DNA of 64,000 nt. It comes from Paramecium pentaurelia. Lineage: Eukaryota > Ciliophora > Oligohymenophorea > Peniculida > Parameciidae. Position 1 is the first letter of the stretch; each line of letters starts with the position of its first letter. The notes under the pieces are model-generated. The model was not told the DNA's origin, did no database searches, and saw only the letters and a program-made list of their open reading frames with translations. The translations under genes and the position numbers were made by a program. Below are positions 33,701 to 46,700 of the stretch, one piece after another. The stretch lies in assembly GCA_905183005.1 (NCBI GenBank), contig CAJJDO010000111.1, forward strand, positions 190,942 to 254,941, in the 5' to 3' direction.

Positions 33701-35520
33701 AATCTTTGAATTTCAAAATATCAGTAAATTCACTTAAAACTTTAATATTTAATTGTTGATGTCCTCCTAAAAATGCTCCAATTGCATTTTTACTAATTTA
33801 TTACTAATTTTCTCTGAAAAACTTAGCAATTTCTTTAGCACTAAATTAATGAACAAAATTTACTCATTTTAAATAATTTGAGCATCTAATAAATATTTGA
33901 TTCCTTTATCAGGATTTTTTTAAAATATTTAACATCCTTTCATAATTTCTTATTTCAATTATCTTTGTATTTCAATAGGATTTATATACATTACAGTTGT
34001 ATTATCATTAACATTTGTATTTTAATCATCCATTTATGGTGATCCAATCTCTTCAGAAGGTGAAATGATAAATTAATCAAATACCTTATTTAAACCTTCA
34101 ATTATATAAGACATAGCTTTGATAGCCAAATTTTTTAAAAGAGTTTCTGATTATGTTTAAATTTAATATTCTGCTTTTTAATAAATAGAAATTACAATAA
34201 TTTCATAGAAAGTATGAATAATTTTAGACATTAAACATTCATGTTTTGTATGACAATCATAATTTATATAAAATTCCAAACCAATTTTTGGTCTTTCTAA
34301 AATACTACATAGACTCTCAAGAGCAGTTTGTTTATGTAAGACATTTGAATTAGCACTTAAAAGTATATTCAAATAAATTTGGTTAATAAAGATTGATATT
34401 TCATGTTTAATACTTTTTCTCATGATACAAACTAATCGTTAAAATATTCTGAAACTAAATTGATATAAAGTTTTTTCTGTTTCTAAACAATATTTTAATA
34501 ATTAATTGCATAATCTCTCTTTAGTTATTTTAATGAATTTTTCATTTTAACTTAATATAAAATCAGGAGTTTCAAGAATATACAATAGACATTCAAGAAT
34601 GATTTATTAGTTTTTAGCTTATTATAAAGTAGTTTTATTAAGTAATAGATTGCATAAGCTATCATATAATTGTAAAGCACAGTCAAGATTTTCTTCATAT
34701 TATTTTAATGCTCCATTGTAAGTATTTTAAACTTGTTCAACATATTCTTAATGTTATTTTTTGCATATGAATGAACAAATTGGGACTCTATAATCTTTAC
34801 AATAAAGATTAGCTTATTTTCTACACATTATACAATAACCAAAATAACCTGATGGTTGTTATTTTTCATTTAGAATGTTAGATTAAGGAGAGAAATTAAG
34901 TGATCTTTTATTTAAAGATACCATATCAACTAATTATAGCATAATTAATTGAGTTAATTTTTAGAGTGAATCTTCTTTGATAGACATTTTACGTTTGTTT
35001 CTTTATATAGTGAAAACCTAATAAATTGATAATGAATTTTATTACTTCTCCTTCTACAGCTTAGAATGTATAATTTATAATTTAATAGAGCATATTTTTA
35101 GCATTTCTATCAACAATTTATGTTCTAGAACCTGTACGAGTGTAAGAAAAGATAATAGTTTTAATAATTCTTGTGAGATTTTGTGATGTAACATAACAAT
35201 ATGGATTCAGAACAAATGTAACTAACAATTTTAGACCTTGAATAATTATCTCATCCTTATCAAGAAGACATGATGTAACAGAATTAATTAATGCATCTAT
35301 GATTGTCTATTATAAATATGATGTATATACTTTTTTTTGACCTTTATAATAATTAGAATCATTAAAAAGTTCTGAAAATTCTTCGGTATAGAATTCTTAT
35401 GAAGTGTCTTCTATTCTTCCATCAATAAAGCCATTTGAAACTAATTTCTAGTTGATTCAATGATTAATTGATTACAAATAATATAGATAAAGTTAATTAT
35501 GTTAGTTTGGTTTATCTCAT
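30756..35520 (-). CDS. BIG-type Sec7-domain Arf guanine nucleotide exchange factor, 1561 aa
   Basis: Large GEF that activates Arf GTPases for coat recruitment at the Golgi or endosomes. ATG 35520 (MRQTKLTQLTLSILF), TGA at 30756. A 28-nt intron at about 35463-35490, another 28-nt intron near 35014-35041 and a 23-nt intron near 33846-33868 leave 1,562 codons. An N-terminal DCB region (DALINSVTSCLLDKDEIIIQ) comes first. A cysteine cluster C-x2-C-x7-C-x7-C-x3-C-x3-H (CIMCRKQANLYC then CSFICKKQH) lies at about residues 211-238. A HUS-like helical stretch follows. The Sec7 domain at about 490-670 has NAIGAFLGGHQQLNIKVL, the catalytic glutamic finger in LPGEAMQVDR, and MLQTDLHNPSV. About 900 residues of helical HDS repeats complete it. 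Size and order match BIG/Sec7p. The zinc-finger-like motif is not something I know from the animal or yeast proteins. The gene converges with the ORP gene (108-bp gap). Confidence 0.92.
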
Positions 35521-35747
35521 ATTGAAAGTCAATCTGAAAACCACCATATGTTTTCCCAATTAAGGGAGGCTTTCATATTTGACAAGATCTTAATTTCTTA
35601 ACTCCATAAATACCAATCATTTTGTTTAAAAAGTCTTTGAAAGAAGGATACTATTTTGGAATATTCTTTCTAACTTTATCCATATAGTGTAACAATATTT
35701 CTTTATACTTTGATAGCATTTATTGTCTATTCATTAATAAATAAATT
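35521..35747. promoter_or_regulatory. Bidirectional intergenic region between Arf-GEF and TLDc genes
   Basis: 227 bp between divergent starts. Slightly less A/T-rich than most spacers here. No named element recognised. Confidence 0.4.
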
Positions 35748-37604
35748 ATGGGAAATTGTGTGACCAATAGAACCAAAATCTCGACCAATCTAGATAAACC
35801 ATAAAAATAATACATACATCAAGCATTCATTAGATAAACTCTAACAAATCCTGAGTATTATTATTTGGTACTCATTCTTTAGATCACGAAACCAATTATT
35901 GTTATTTGAAGACAATTTCAATGAAATATTTGATGACATTCCATATTTAGGACAATATGCTTATTGGTTTTTATTGGGATTGTAAAATAATGAATTAAAA
36001 GGAATTGAATATCAAACAATCTTATAATTTTCAGAAATATTTATTTTGGGTAATTCTCAAAATGAAATGTTAACATTACCAAATAGAGTTTCTTTAATAA
36101 TAGCAATTATTACACTTTTTGGTAATTTAAATATTCAAAATGCACTTAAAGAATTTTCATCAATGTAAATAACTTATCTTTTAACTTCTAAATGTTTATA
36201 AGTATTTATATCAATGATGATCAGAAAATCAAATATAAATGAATTACCTATTAAATCATTTGTAGATGCTATATTTTCTAAACTTGATGTTAATATTCCA
36301 ATTTTATAATTTGTAAAATTTATAGATACATTTATGCCATCATTAGAAGAAATTATTGAAGATTATTATTATGATAAATTTCTAGGTGAATAAAAACTAT
36401 TTCATTCTCCTCAATTAAATAATCCATCACATATTTTAAATCAAGAATGGTTAGCACTTATGTATTTATGTTTCATGCATAAAGACACTAGTAAATTAGA
36501 ATTACTTTATTCTAATGTTCTTAATGATAATTCTTTTGAATTACTAACTAATCTATTAATTCATTAATCATCTAGTTATTTATTCATTATATAATGTGAA
36601 CATGCTGCCAGAAAATATATTTTTGGAGCTTATACTAATTTTGAATGGAAAGATGATGCATTACCTAATGGAAGTAAAGAAGATTGTATTTTCTAATTAT
36701 TTCCATAATTTAGAGTATATAGAACAAAAAATGATAAATTTACTAGATCATAATATGTTTATTTAAATTCAAAAAATGAAGAATTAGCTAAAGGAATAGG
36801 ATTTGGAGGTGAATTAGCTAAAGAATTTAGAATATTCATAAATTCAGATCTTTAAAATGTTTAATGTAAAAATCATGATAAGACATATGAACCAGGTGAA
36901 TTAATGCCATTTAAATAAGGAAAAATAACATTAATGGAAGTTTGGACAATTTAATAAATATAAGGTACTACTTAATTTAAAGATTTAATATAATAAAAAA
37001 TGGAAGATTAAATTGAATTTGAAGAATTTGAAATACCTTAAATACGTTTAGATGAAGATATTAGTTCATATAGATCAGGGGAACATTCTTAATTGAATTA
37101 ATCTATAAATGAATTAAAATAAAAAGATTCTTGTGATTGGGAAGGTTCTAGTTAAAATGGATTTGAAGAAGAAATAATAATAAAGAATGATGGATATGAA
37201 GAAGTAAAGAAAAATGAAAAAGAATTTGAAATTGTTGAATTAAATGATAGTGTAAATATTTTATATATATTATTTTATTAGAATAACAAAACAAGTATTA
37301 ATATACAAAATTAAGTAATTGTTAATAATAATTAATTTGAATTTGAAGAAGTAGCTATTAATACAACAGATAAAATGGAATCATCTGCTCTTTAAGTAGT
37401 TTATAATGTAAAATCAGGAAAATTTGGTGATGCATCTTAAGATGATAAGTAAATATTTTATATATAAAATAAAGTTGGAATGGAGATAATTCTGATTGGA
37501 AAGGAGATACTAGTAGTTCAAGTAAACCAAAAGAAATGCTTATAAGTTAAGATTTAAAGATTATCAATGAAAATCTTCAGGATTAAACCAATACAGAATT
37601 GTGA
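35748..37604 (+). CDS. TLDc-domain protein with N-myristoylation-type start, 590 aa
   Basis: ATG 35748. Introns of 28 nt (about 35858-35885), 30 nt (about 37252-37281) and 26 nt (about 37449-37474, AAG end) leave 591 codons. The protein starts MGNCVTNRTK, a good N-myristoylation plus palmitoylation-type signal, so membrane association is likely. Residues 40-260 are helical with no named domain. Residues of about 270-395 form a TLDc domain: FGAYTNFEWKDDALPNGSK, IFQLFPQFRVYRTKNDKFT, then GIGFGGELAKEFRIFINSD and LMEVWTI at its end. The C-terminal 190 residues are acidic and Gln-rich. TLDc proteins in other eukaryotes protect against oxidative stress or regulate V-ATPase, and several carry an N-terminal myristoylation site; the exact role here is inference. 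It is divergent from the Arf-GEF gene. Confidence 0.87.
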
Positions 37605-37770
37605 TTATTGTAAAAATCAAAATTTATATTACTTATTATATATATAAATATCTGTTTTAATTGTATAATAAAATTATTATATATGTCCTAATAATATTAT
37701 ATATATCAAAACTACAATAATCTATAGATTTGATAAGAAATAATTAAATTATAATAATTCATAAAACATA

Positions 37771-40700
37771 TCAGAACCATCTTTTGGCCCATAATTTAAG
37801 TTTCTCTTAACCACTAAATAAATTCTTAGATATAGCAATTAATCTATCACATTTAGAATCAATAATTCCATTATCATAAACTATATCTTTTAATTTTTTA
37901 ATAAAAGGTTCAAGAGAATCTTTGCATCCCAATTACCAAAATACTACATTCAAATATTCTTAAAGACTAATAATAATATTATATATTATTACTCATTATT
38001 AAGAATGCCAATGATGGTTGCTGTGAATGTTGGTATTAAATATGCATTTAGATTTATTTCACCAACTAAATGTTCAATATTTCTTGAATATCTAATAGCA
38101 AATGGATCATATAAAATGAGTCTTTGATTATTGACTTTGAATAAATATTTCTTTTGATAAAAGTTTCCATTGCTCAAATTAATTTATAGGTTTTCCAATT
38201 ATTTTGGTGATTAACTACTAGCCATAGTAAAGGATAGAGCAAATTAAACTGCAATATTGACAACCATTATTTTTCTAATTTAAACAAAAGTGTCAATTGT
38301 TTTTGAAAATCTTAAAATAATATTTGTTAAATCATTTTTCTATATTTAATCTACTTATGTACTATATTATAATAATTATATAAATACTTATAATATGGTA
38401 TTTTGTTAGAAGGATCATTCTTAGAGTTTGTATGATAATGAATTTAGAGAATAGTATCTAGAATATTACTAAGATTATAGGTTTCTTCTTAATATGGTTC
38501 TAATTAATAATTTAGTTTATCATATTCTAAAAGATATTTATCTGTAACAATATGTTTTACATTTCTAATTTTAGTTTCCTTATGATTTTAATTTAATATA
38601 TTTGTCATTTTCACAAATTAAGTTGATATATGTTCATCAAGAATACTTTATATAGGTTTCTTATTTTCAATTTTTTTAGTTTTTAAAAGGAAGAAATATT
38701 TCTTTTCATCATTCCCTAATAAAGCTATTTATCTAATAAATCGTTTTCTCCTTAAAAACATAATATGAATGGTTGGAAACATATTTGTAATATAAATTGT
38801 ATCATATGCTTGAGTCCTTTTAATTTATCCATCTATTCCCAACATTGGTAGTTGATTCATTTAAAATTCATCATTAATTGAATATAATTAATCAATTGAA
38901 ATTTATTTTGACATTAATGAATTAATAGAATTACTTAATTATAATGGAAAATCTTCTTCAAAATTCATTTTGACTCCAAAAAGATTAATATATACACATT
39001 TTAAAGTAGTCAAATAAATTGATTAAATGGTTTTAAGTTAATCATTTTTTAACTATTTATTTAAATCATTAAATTGCCAATATTATTTAATCATATCTTT
39101 AATTTAAGGATTCTTTTGAATAATATTTAAAATATATTAACATCTATCATTTATATTATTAGAATTAATTTCAAAATGTTTAGAATCTAAGATTTTTCCA
39201 CATTAATATATTATTTCTTCAACATTATCCCATACTTATTAATCAAATATAGAATTGTAAAGATAACGTAATGAATATATTGATGCTATTTTCTGATTTA
39301 ATTTTGATGATTTTTAAATAGAATTTATAAGTTATAATGATCTCTCATCAGTACATTATCCTAAACTCTTTAAATATTATATTAGTTATAAACTATTAAG
39401 AGGATTAAATATGCATAATTTATTGATAGCATCTAAACAATCTTTTCTTGTTTAATCACAAGGAGTTTAAAGATAAGTTGATACTAATTAAGTTAAGAAT
39501 CTTTATAATAAATGTAAAGGTATCAATCCAACTATTTAAGAGAATGCATCTGTTACAATTGAATCAGTTTGATTTGTGATATTCAGAATATAAAACATAT
39601 ACATACCTGTAATTGGGAATTTTTACGGTTTATATTACATACTTAATGGTGTTATTTAAATATAATGATGTGCAAATTTTATATTATTGCTATATTTTTT
39701 ATGAGCAAGTTAATATATTTTATGAGCTTCTTTCCAAAATTTCAAATAATTAACTTAATTTTAAATAAAGAAATCATTTGTTTAACTAACCATAACTTCT
39801 AGTTTTTATTCTTCAATTTACATAGCATTAGACTCATTTGATTGATCTAATCTCAATAATTTATAAAATTAATTGATCATTTTATATCTTCTTATTTTAC
39901 TAATCATATAATTTTTGAATTCTTCTGCACTATATGTCCCTAATTATAAGGAATTGAAATAATTAAGTAATTCAGTCAAATTTGATTAATTATTGTCCAC
40001 ATCTTAAAATTTAATTGTTTTAAATTTGATTTTCTCTAATTAATATATTTTCTCAGCATAAACTTATAAAACTTTAGGTATTTCTTTTAGAATTTATTAT
40101 TCATCAAACAATTCAAATATTCCATTTTATTAATAATATCTCATTGGATATAATAAAGTCTTATAATCCAAAGCAGCTAATTAATAACTCTTTTAATCTA
40201 AACTTGTATTTGCAGGTAATTATTGATTAGTAAGTAATTAACTTAATTAACCATTAAATCTTTATAAACACATTTATAATTAAACCATTCTTTAACTTAT
40301 TAAATCAAAAGTAAACTCTTATTAATCTATAATTGTTGGTTGTCTTTCAAAAAAATACTTTTTACATAATAGACTAGATTAATAGGAATTAGATATTATA
40401 TCTAATAATTAATCATAACCAGTTTAAGCTTAACCAGGAAAGGCAGGTTGAGTAGGAGCATATTATCTGAGACTTTCTTCTAATTCTGTATAGAGTTAGA
40501 ATTGAGATACAAAATTAAGGAATTTACTACCCCATAATTAAGGTGATGACATCATTTAATCATATGATTAAGTTAATTTAGGTAATGTTTTGATGAAATT
40601 ATAGCAATTGATAATTTGTGCATATTTAAGATTTTATTCAATTGATTATAAAACATGATTACCACCTCTTCCATGTTGATTTGAAGATGCTTCATCTCTA

Positions 40701-43700
40701 ACAAAATCAAGTAGTTTGAAATAAGCTTAATTATAACAATAATGATCATTTTATTGTATATTTTATTTGATCTCTGATAATGAATTCAACTCTTTCCATC
40801 CTTAATCTGTAGTTTCTCTTTATCTTTCTCTAAATCCCATAATAATTTTATTTTAAACAGCTTATACTTTACTTAAATCTACTTATTTGAGTGTATTCCA
40901 TTAATTTAATTATTATAATGATTCTGTAAATAGTTAATGAATAATTTATTAATCATATTCTTTTTGAATACCTTAAGCTTCATTAGTTTCTTATTCTAAT
41001 TACAACCAAAATTAATCAACTGTTTCTTAATTATTTAATATTAATTAATAGGATTGAGCAGGTTCTCTTAATTAATTAATTAAAACTAATTATCTAACCC
41101 AAGGTTAAGTAGCAGTCAATGCTTTACAACCCAATAAACATTATTTATTCCATTATTCTTAATATACACCTTATAATTATATTAGGATATCTTCATTTAA
41201 TTATGAATAATAGGATGAATCCTCTTCATTCAAATATTAATAAATATATTCTAATAAATATTATGCTGATGGTAATAAATTCTTTTATTTAAGACACATG
41301 ATTAAATTATTGAAATTAAGTTGAGTCTATTGATTCTCCATTATATCATAAATATTGGATATCTGAGATTGTATTTATTGAACTAAATAATTAGATATAG
41401 TCTATAGTGTTCCATTAGATATAGATTATTATGAAACATAATCAGTTATTTGAGTTATAGTTTTGATATCATTGATAATAACTTGATTAAATATTGGTTT
41501 GAGCAATCGACTACTTACATTAGCAGCTGTACCCATCAATTCAATAGCAGCACTTGGAATAATACATTCTCTTAATGGTTATTATGGTTAATCTTAGATT
41601 GGAATATATGATAAATTGTATATTACAATAGATGGTAAATATTCACTTGTAAATAGTTTAATACTTGAATTATACAATTTCTACCAATATTTCTTTCTAT
41701 AATATATTGCCAAATATTTATTTAATACTTGTTCTCTCATCATAGAATCTTCATCTTTTGGTACTACTTTTACAATAATTTGATTTGGTTGAGTTGGTTA
41801 GAATACTTTTGGAGATAACATATATCCTCTTCCTAAAATCATTAATTTAACTGCCATTAACATTATCTCTTCTCCTTCTGTTTAAAGTGGTTAATCTTAC
41901 TATTTACTACTAGGATCTCCTAATACAAATTATAAGAATCTATCATAAGTATATCCATAAATATCTAATATCATTCTATAAAAGAATTGTAAATAATCTA
42001 AACATGTACTCAATTTACTTATGGCTAATAATATACGTCTAAATTCTCTTAATGAACCATTCCCTTTATCAAATATATTCTTTAATAAATAAAATCCACT
42101 ATTAATTGATCCTTATTATTTCTTAAATGGATATACTAACAATAATTCACATAAGAAAATAAAATATAACTTGAATACTTTAAGATCTTATATTTTCCCA
42201 TGTTGATTATCATAACTATCAGAACTTCTTTAATCTATCTTTTTATCAAACATGCTTTGGAATTTATTCAAATCAAAAAAGAAACTTAATTATAATTCAT
42301 ATGACATTTTAGATGGTTTAAACTATTAATTCTCCTCCATTTTCTTTAACTCTTATCTTACTTAAAATGATCTTACTGGAGACAGATAAACTGATATTGC
42401 TTATAAATAACCTTCTCCATTTGAAATTCCATTAATAAATAACATTCTTAATATTGCTATACATTCCAATTTCAATTCATAATCAGGTACTGATTCTATT
42501 ATCCATATTAACATTTATAAATATTCAATCTATTCTTTTTAATCTTTAATTTCATCAAAATTATATGCTATCATTTTTAAAGTCTTTTGAAGTGCTGATC
42601 TATATAAATGAAATTTAATCTTTTAATTCTCAGGAAATTCCTCTGGAAAATATAGCATTTCATCACTTTTCTTTACTCCAAATGGAAAATCATCTGTCAT
42701 CAATCCAAAATCACTGATATATTAAGATAAATCTGAATGTGTGTACTACTTCTAAGAATCATTTTCCCATTATTCATTTTCTCTAATATTAAACTATTTC
42801 TTAGGAATTGTATACTTTCTCATATTCTCTAAATACTAATCTCCCTTATCCTTCTACTTCAAGTATTCAATCAACATTTCAGCTATTCTCTTTAATGAAG
42901 GTAACAAAGGTCTTACATATGTGATATCATGATTGAAAAACAACTTCAATAAAAAGATTGATAAAATATGAACTTTCAATATTTGAGTTGGAATTCTGGA
43001 TCCCATAAATTAATTCATTTATTATTGACTATTCCTCTTAAATTAAGGATGTTATGATATAGTTGAATTAACCCAATTTGATAATTAATTATAAAATTAA
43101 TCACTTTATTCATTCTAATTTTCTTTTGCATTCTTTAGTAATTTTCTGAATATATTAAAAATTGAAAATACAAGTGGTGCATGATCTTATGATAATGCAT
43201 TTTAATGTTATTAACCTCTATCCATAGGAGGTTAAGGATATTATACCCTATTTTATGGAGGTGGTTGTCTAGGTTATGTTTGAGGAATTCTACCTGTATT
43301 AGGTCTAAGTGGCATTTATTATTATACTTGATCTGGTAATTAATTCATATGAAAGATTATATCAAAAAATGGTTAATACAATTAACTTATTTTATTTGAA
43401 GGTTAGAACTCAGCAATAATAGTAAGTATATGTAATACAATTATGAAATATCTAAAATAAGCAGTAGGTTATTATTAAATTGCTCTCATATTTTAATTTC
43501 CTTATTGAGGTTCCACTATTTAATTCATCAGATTTGCAATATTCTTCTTAACTGTATCCATATTCATTTTGTAATTTGTAAGTGGAGCAATTATCAATAT
43601 CTTCTTTAATAAATATAATGCTCTTTTTTGTAATTCAGCATCTTCAATATTATGAGCTTTAAGTGATTGTTTTATAAAAAAGGATTAATAGATTTCACTT

Positions 43701-46700
43701 GATAAGGATTCATCATGATTTTAAGCTTCACTTTAATAGAATGAATCACGGAATTTCTTAGTATTATTTTATAATAAGTCATTTTTTATTAATTTTGTTT
43801 TCCATTCAACTTATAAAAATGCCATATCTAATGCAATTCTTCTATAATTTTGATAACTATTAATAATTATTGGAGCTTAAGGTGATTAATTTTAATTGAA
43901 AAATCCAATTTATTACATAGAATTAATAATATGAATTGTAAATGATTCATGATGTTTGTGAAATATTTTATGATTCTTTATAAACATAGACCAAAATCTA
44001 CTAACTTTTTAAGCTTATTCAAAATCTAAATTAGATGATTCTTATTTCAATAATTATTATGTTGCTTAAATCCAATCTTTTTAATCTTGTACTTCTACTT
44101 AATCTAACCAAGGTAAAACAACACTAAATATCTTCTTACATAAACTATATAATTCTTATTCAGATTATCCACTTTCATCTAATTATTTTAATGCTTTATT
44201 ATATATTTTTAAATATCTCTTATTAACAGATATAGGATCATTTTATATTAATCCTATTTTTTTTAAGAATTTACTAAAATATAAATTAGCATGAAATGCA
44301 ACCAATTTATCTGATTTATTAATCATATCATATCCAAATTACAAGAAAGACATTTTTAAATCTGATGGTAATTATTATTCTTAAAAGCATAATAAATATG
44401 AACTAATTTATAGCATATCAATCACAGATGATTTATAATAATGATTTACATCAGATAATTTAGCTGTTAAATTATTAGGTAATTTATAAGTAAAATTCAT
44501 AGGACAATGATGTTCAATATCACTCAATATTTTACCATAATATTTAAAAAAGTCATCATTTATCTCTTTCATTCTTTAAAATAAAGACAATTAACTAATT
44601 TAACTTAAATCATTTCTTTAATTAGAATGAAATAAAATAGGATATATTACATGATATCCAGTAATCATTTAAAATTAATTTAATTGATCATCATCAGAAT
44701 ATTTAAAATTATCCATCCATATTTCAATTATTCTATTTCTTAAAGATATTGATTTATTCATTGCTACATTCATTACCCATTTTTTTACTTTATCTTATGT
44801 TGAATATAATATCAATCTAAGCATTCCTTAAATAGCTGGTCTACTATCTTCATTTTATGAAATGTATTATTTTAACATACTACAATGTCTATTTAATAAA
44901 CTATTTATTTATTAATTAGAAAGTATCAATTAATTATAAGCTTATTATAATTAACTTTATTAAACTTTCCTATTTTGATTATTTGATTTCTATTTCTCCA
45001 AAAGATCCTTAATATTATTTAAAATACAATTCTCTAAAAGATGACTATTCTTCTTCAAACATGAAGGATTTCTCTTACATAATTAAAAACCAAATTAAAC
45101 AATCTCTATTTTTATTTCACTTATCACATTTATCAATTTTTATATATAAGATTAATGAAATGATTATTATAATTCTTAACTCAAAAGTGTTTAAGTTGTT
45201 GATAACCCTTTTTCTAAAGCACTACTTAAATCATCTATAATTTTATTAAAACGTTCCATCTTTAATGCCAATTAACTTTTCTCTCTACATAATTTCTCTC
45301 TTAAAGGAAATGCTGTTGGCTCTGAAATGATTTATCTGACTGTTTTTATATATTATAAACGTTCTCTTAATTATTCCCAAAGACCTTTGATTGGAGTTTA
45401 ATTAGATAATAATTGACTCACTCCTTCTAATTATTTTTAAAATTATTAAATTTATCCAATATTATAACAAGATTAGAATACATCAAAATAATTGGCAGCT
45501 AGTGTATTTAAGAATTTAACTAATGGTTTATCAATTGATTAATTTAATTACATTTATGATACTTTAAAAACATAATTACGTCTTAGATTATTTGTATCAG
45601 TAATTATTCTCTATACAATATTAAAATTTTAAGATCCATTCGATGGATTAGTAAGTTAAGATGTTAGATGTTAAAATAATTTCAAAAGTCCAGATATGAT
45701 ACCCATTTAAAAATTTAATGATTCTTATGATTAATGTTATTGATAACACCATTCCATTGTTGTACAAAATTGACCATTTTGATTCAGAGGTTATTGAATG
45801 TTTTCTTATACTATTTTAGTCAAATGTCCTTATAATTTATCAGATAGTGCTTTATGGAAAACCTTACTAAATATTTTCAATATTAATTTTAAAGACTTTA
45901 AAAATGATGGTATGTAATGAAAAATGTCAGACTAAACACATGTAAGTAATGGTTTCATAACTTTTTTTAATCTATCATCATTTTCAAACAATGTTTTATC
46001 ATTAGATATACCTTCCTATTATAATAAATCTTAAAGATATCTATAACCTGCCTATCTTATACTAGATTCAACTCTCAAGAGTCCTTCATACAGAATTTCA
46101 ACAATTTTGAATTTCATTGCTAGAATGACTGGCTTAACAGTTTGATTTTTATCAATATTTTTCTAAAGATGTTTTTAGATGAGATAAATATAATTAACAG
46201 TTGCCATAGATTTTAAAAAACCATAAACAGCCACAACCATATAACTTTACCATTTGATTTCAAAATCTATGTCTTCAATATTAATTTTAAATTCTAAATC
46301 ATCTAATCCATGAGACACATTGATTTGAGCATTCTATTACTATTATTCATCATTAGTTAGAATCAATTTTGATTGTTTATAATAAGTTTCTTCATTTTAT
46401 TGTATTATTTTAAAAGATAATTAAACAAATTCTTCAATACATGGTATTAATGAAAGTTCCTTTTCAAATTGAACAACTTTAAATAAATGATACTAAACAG
46501 ACTTAAACTTTCCTTACTTTTATAGTAAATAAGTCAATATTCTAAAACCATTGGCATACCTCTAAGCAGTCATATCTGACATTTTCTATTCTTCACATAA
46601 TTACTTTATAATTAAGACTAACTCTCTTAAAACTGTATTTTGAGTATATGGAGAAGTAGGGATTTCAGAATAATCTATATTAACCCAATATAATTAAGAT

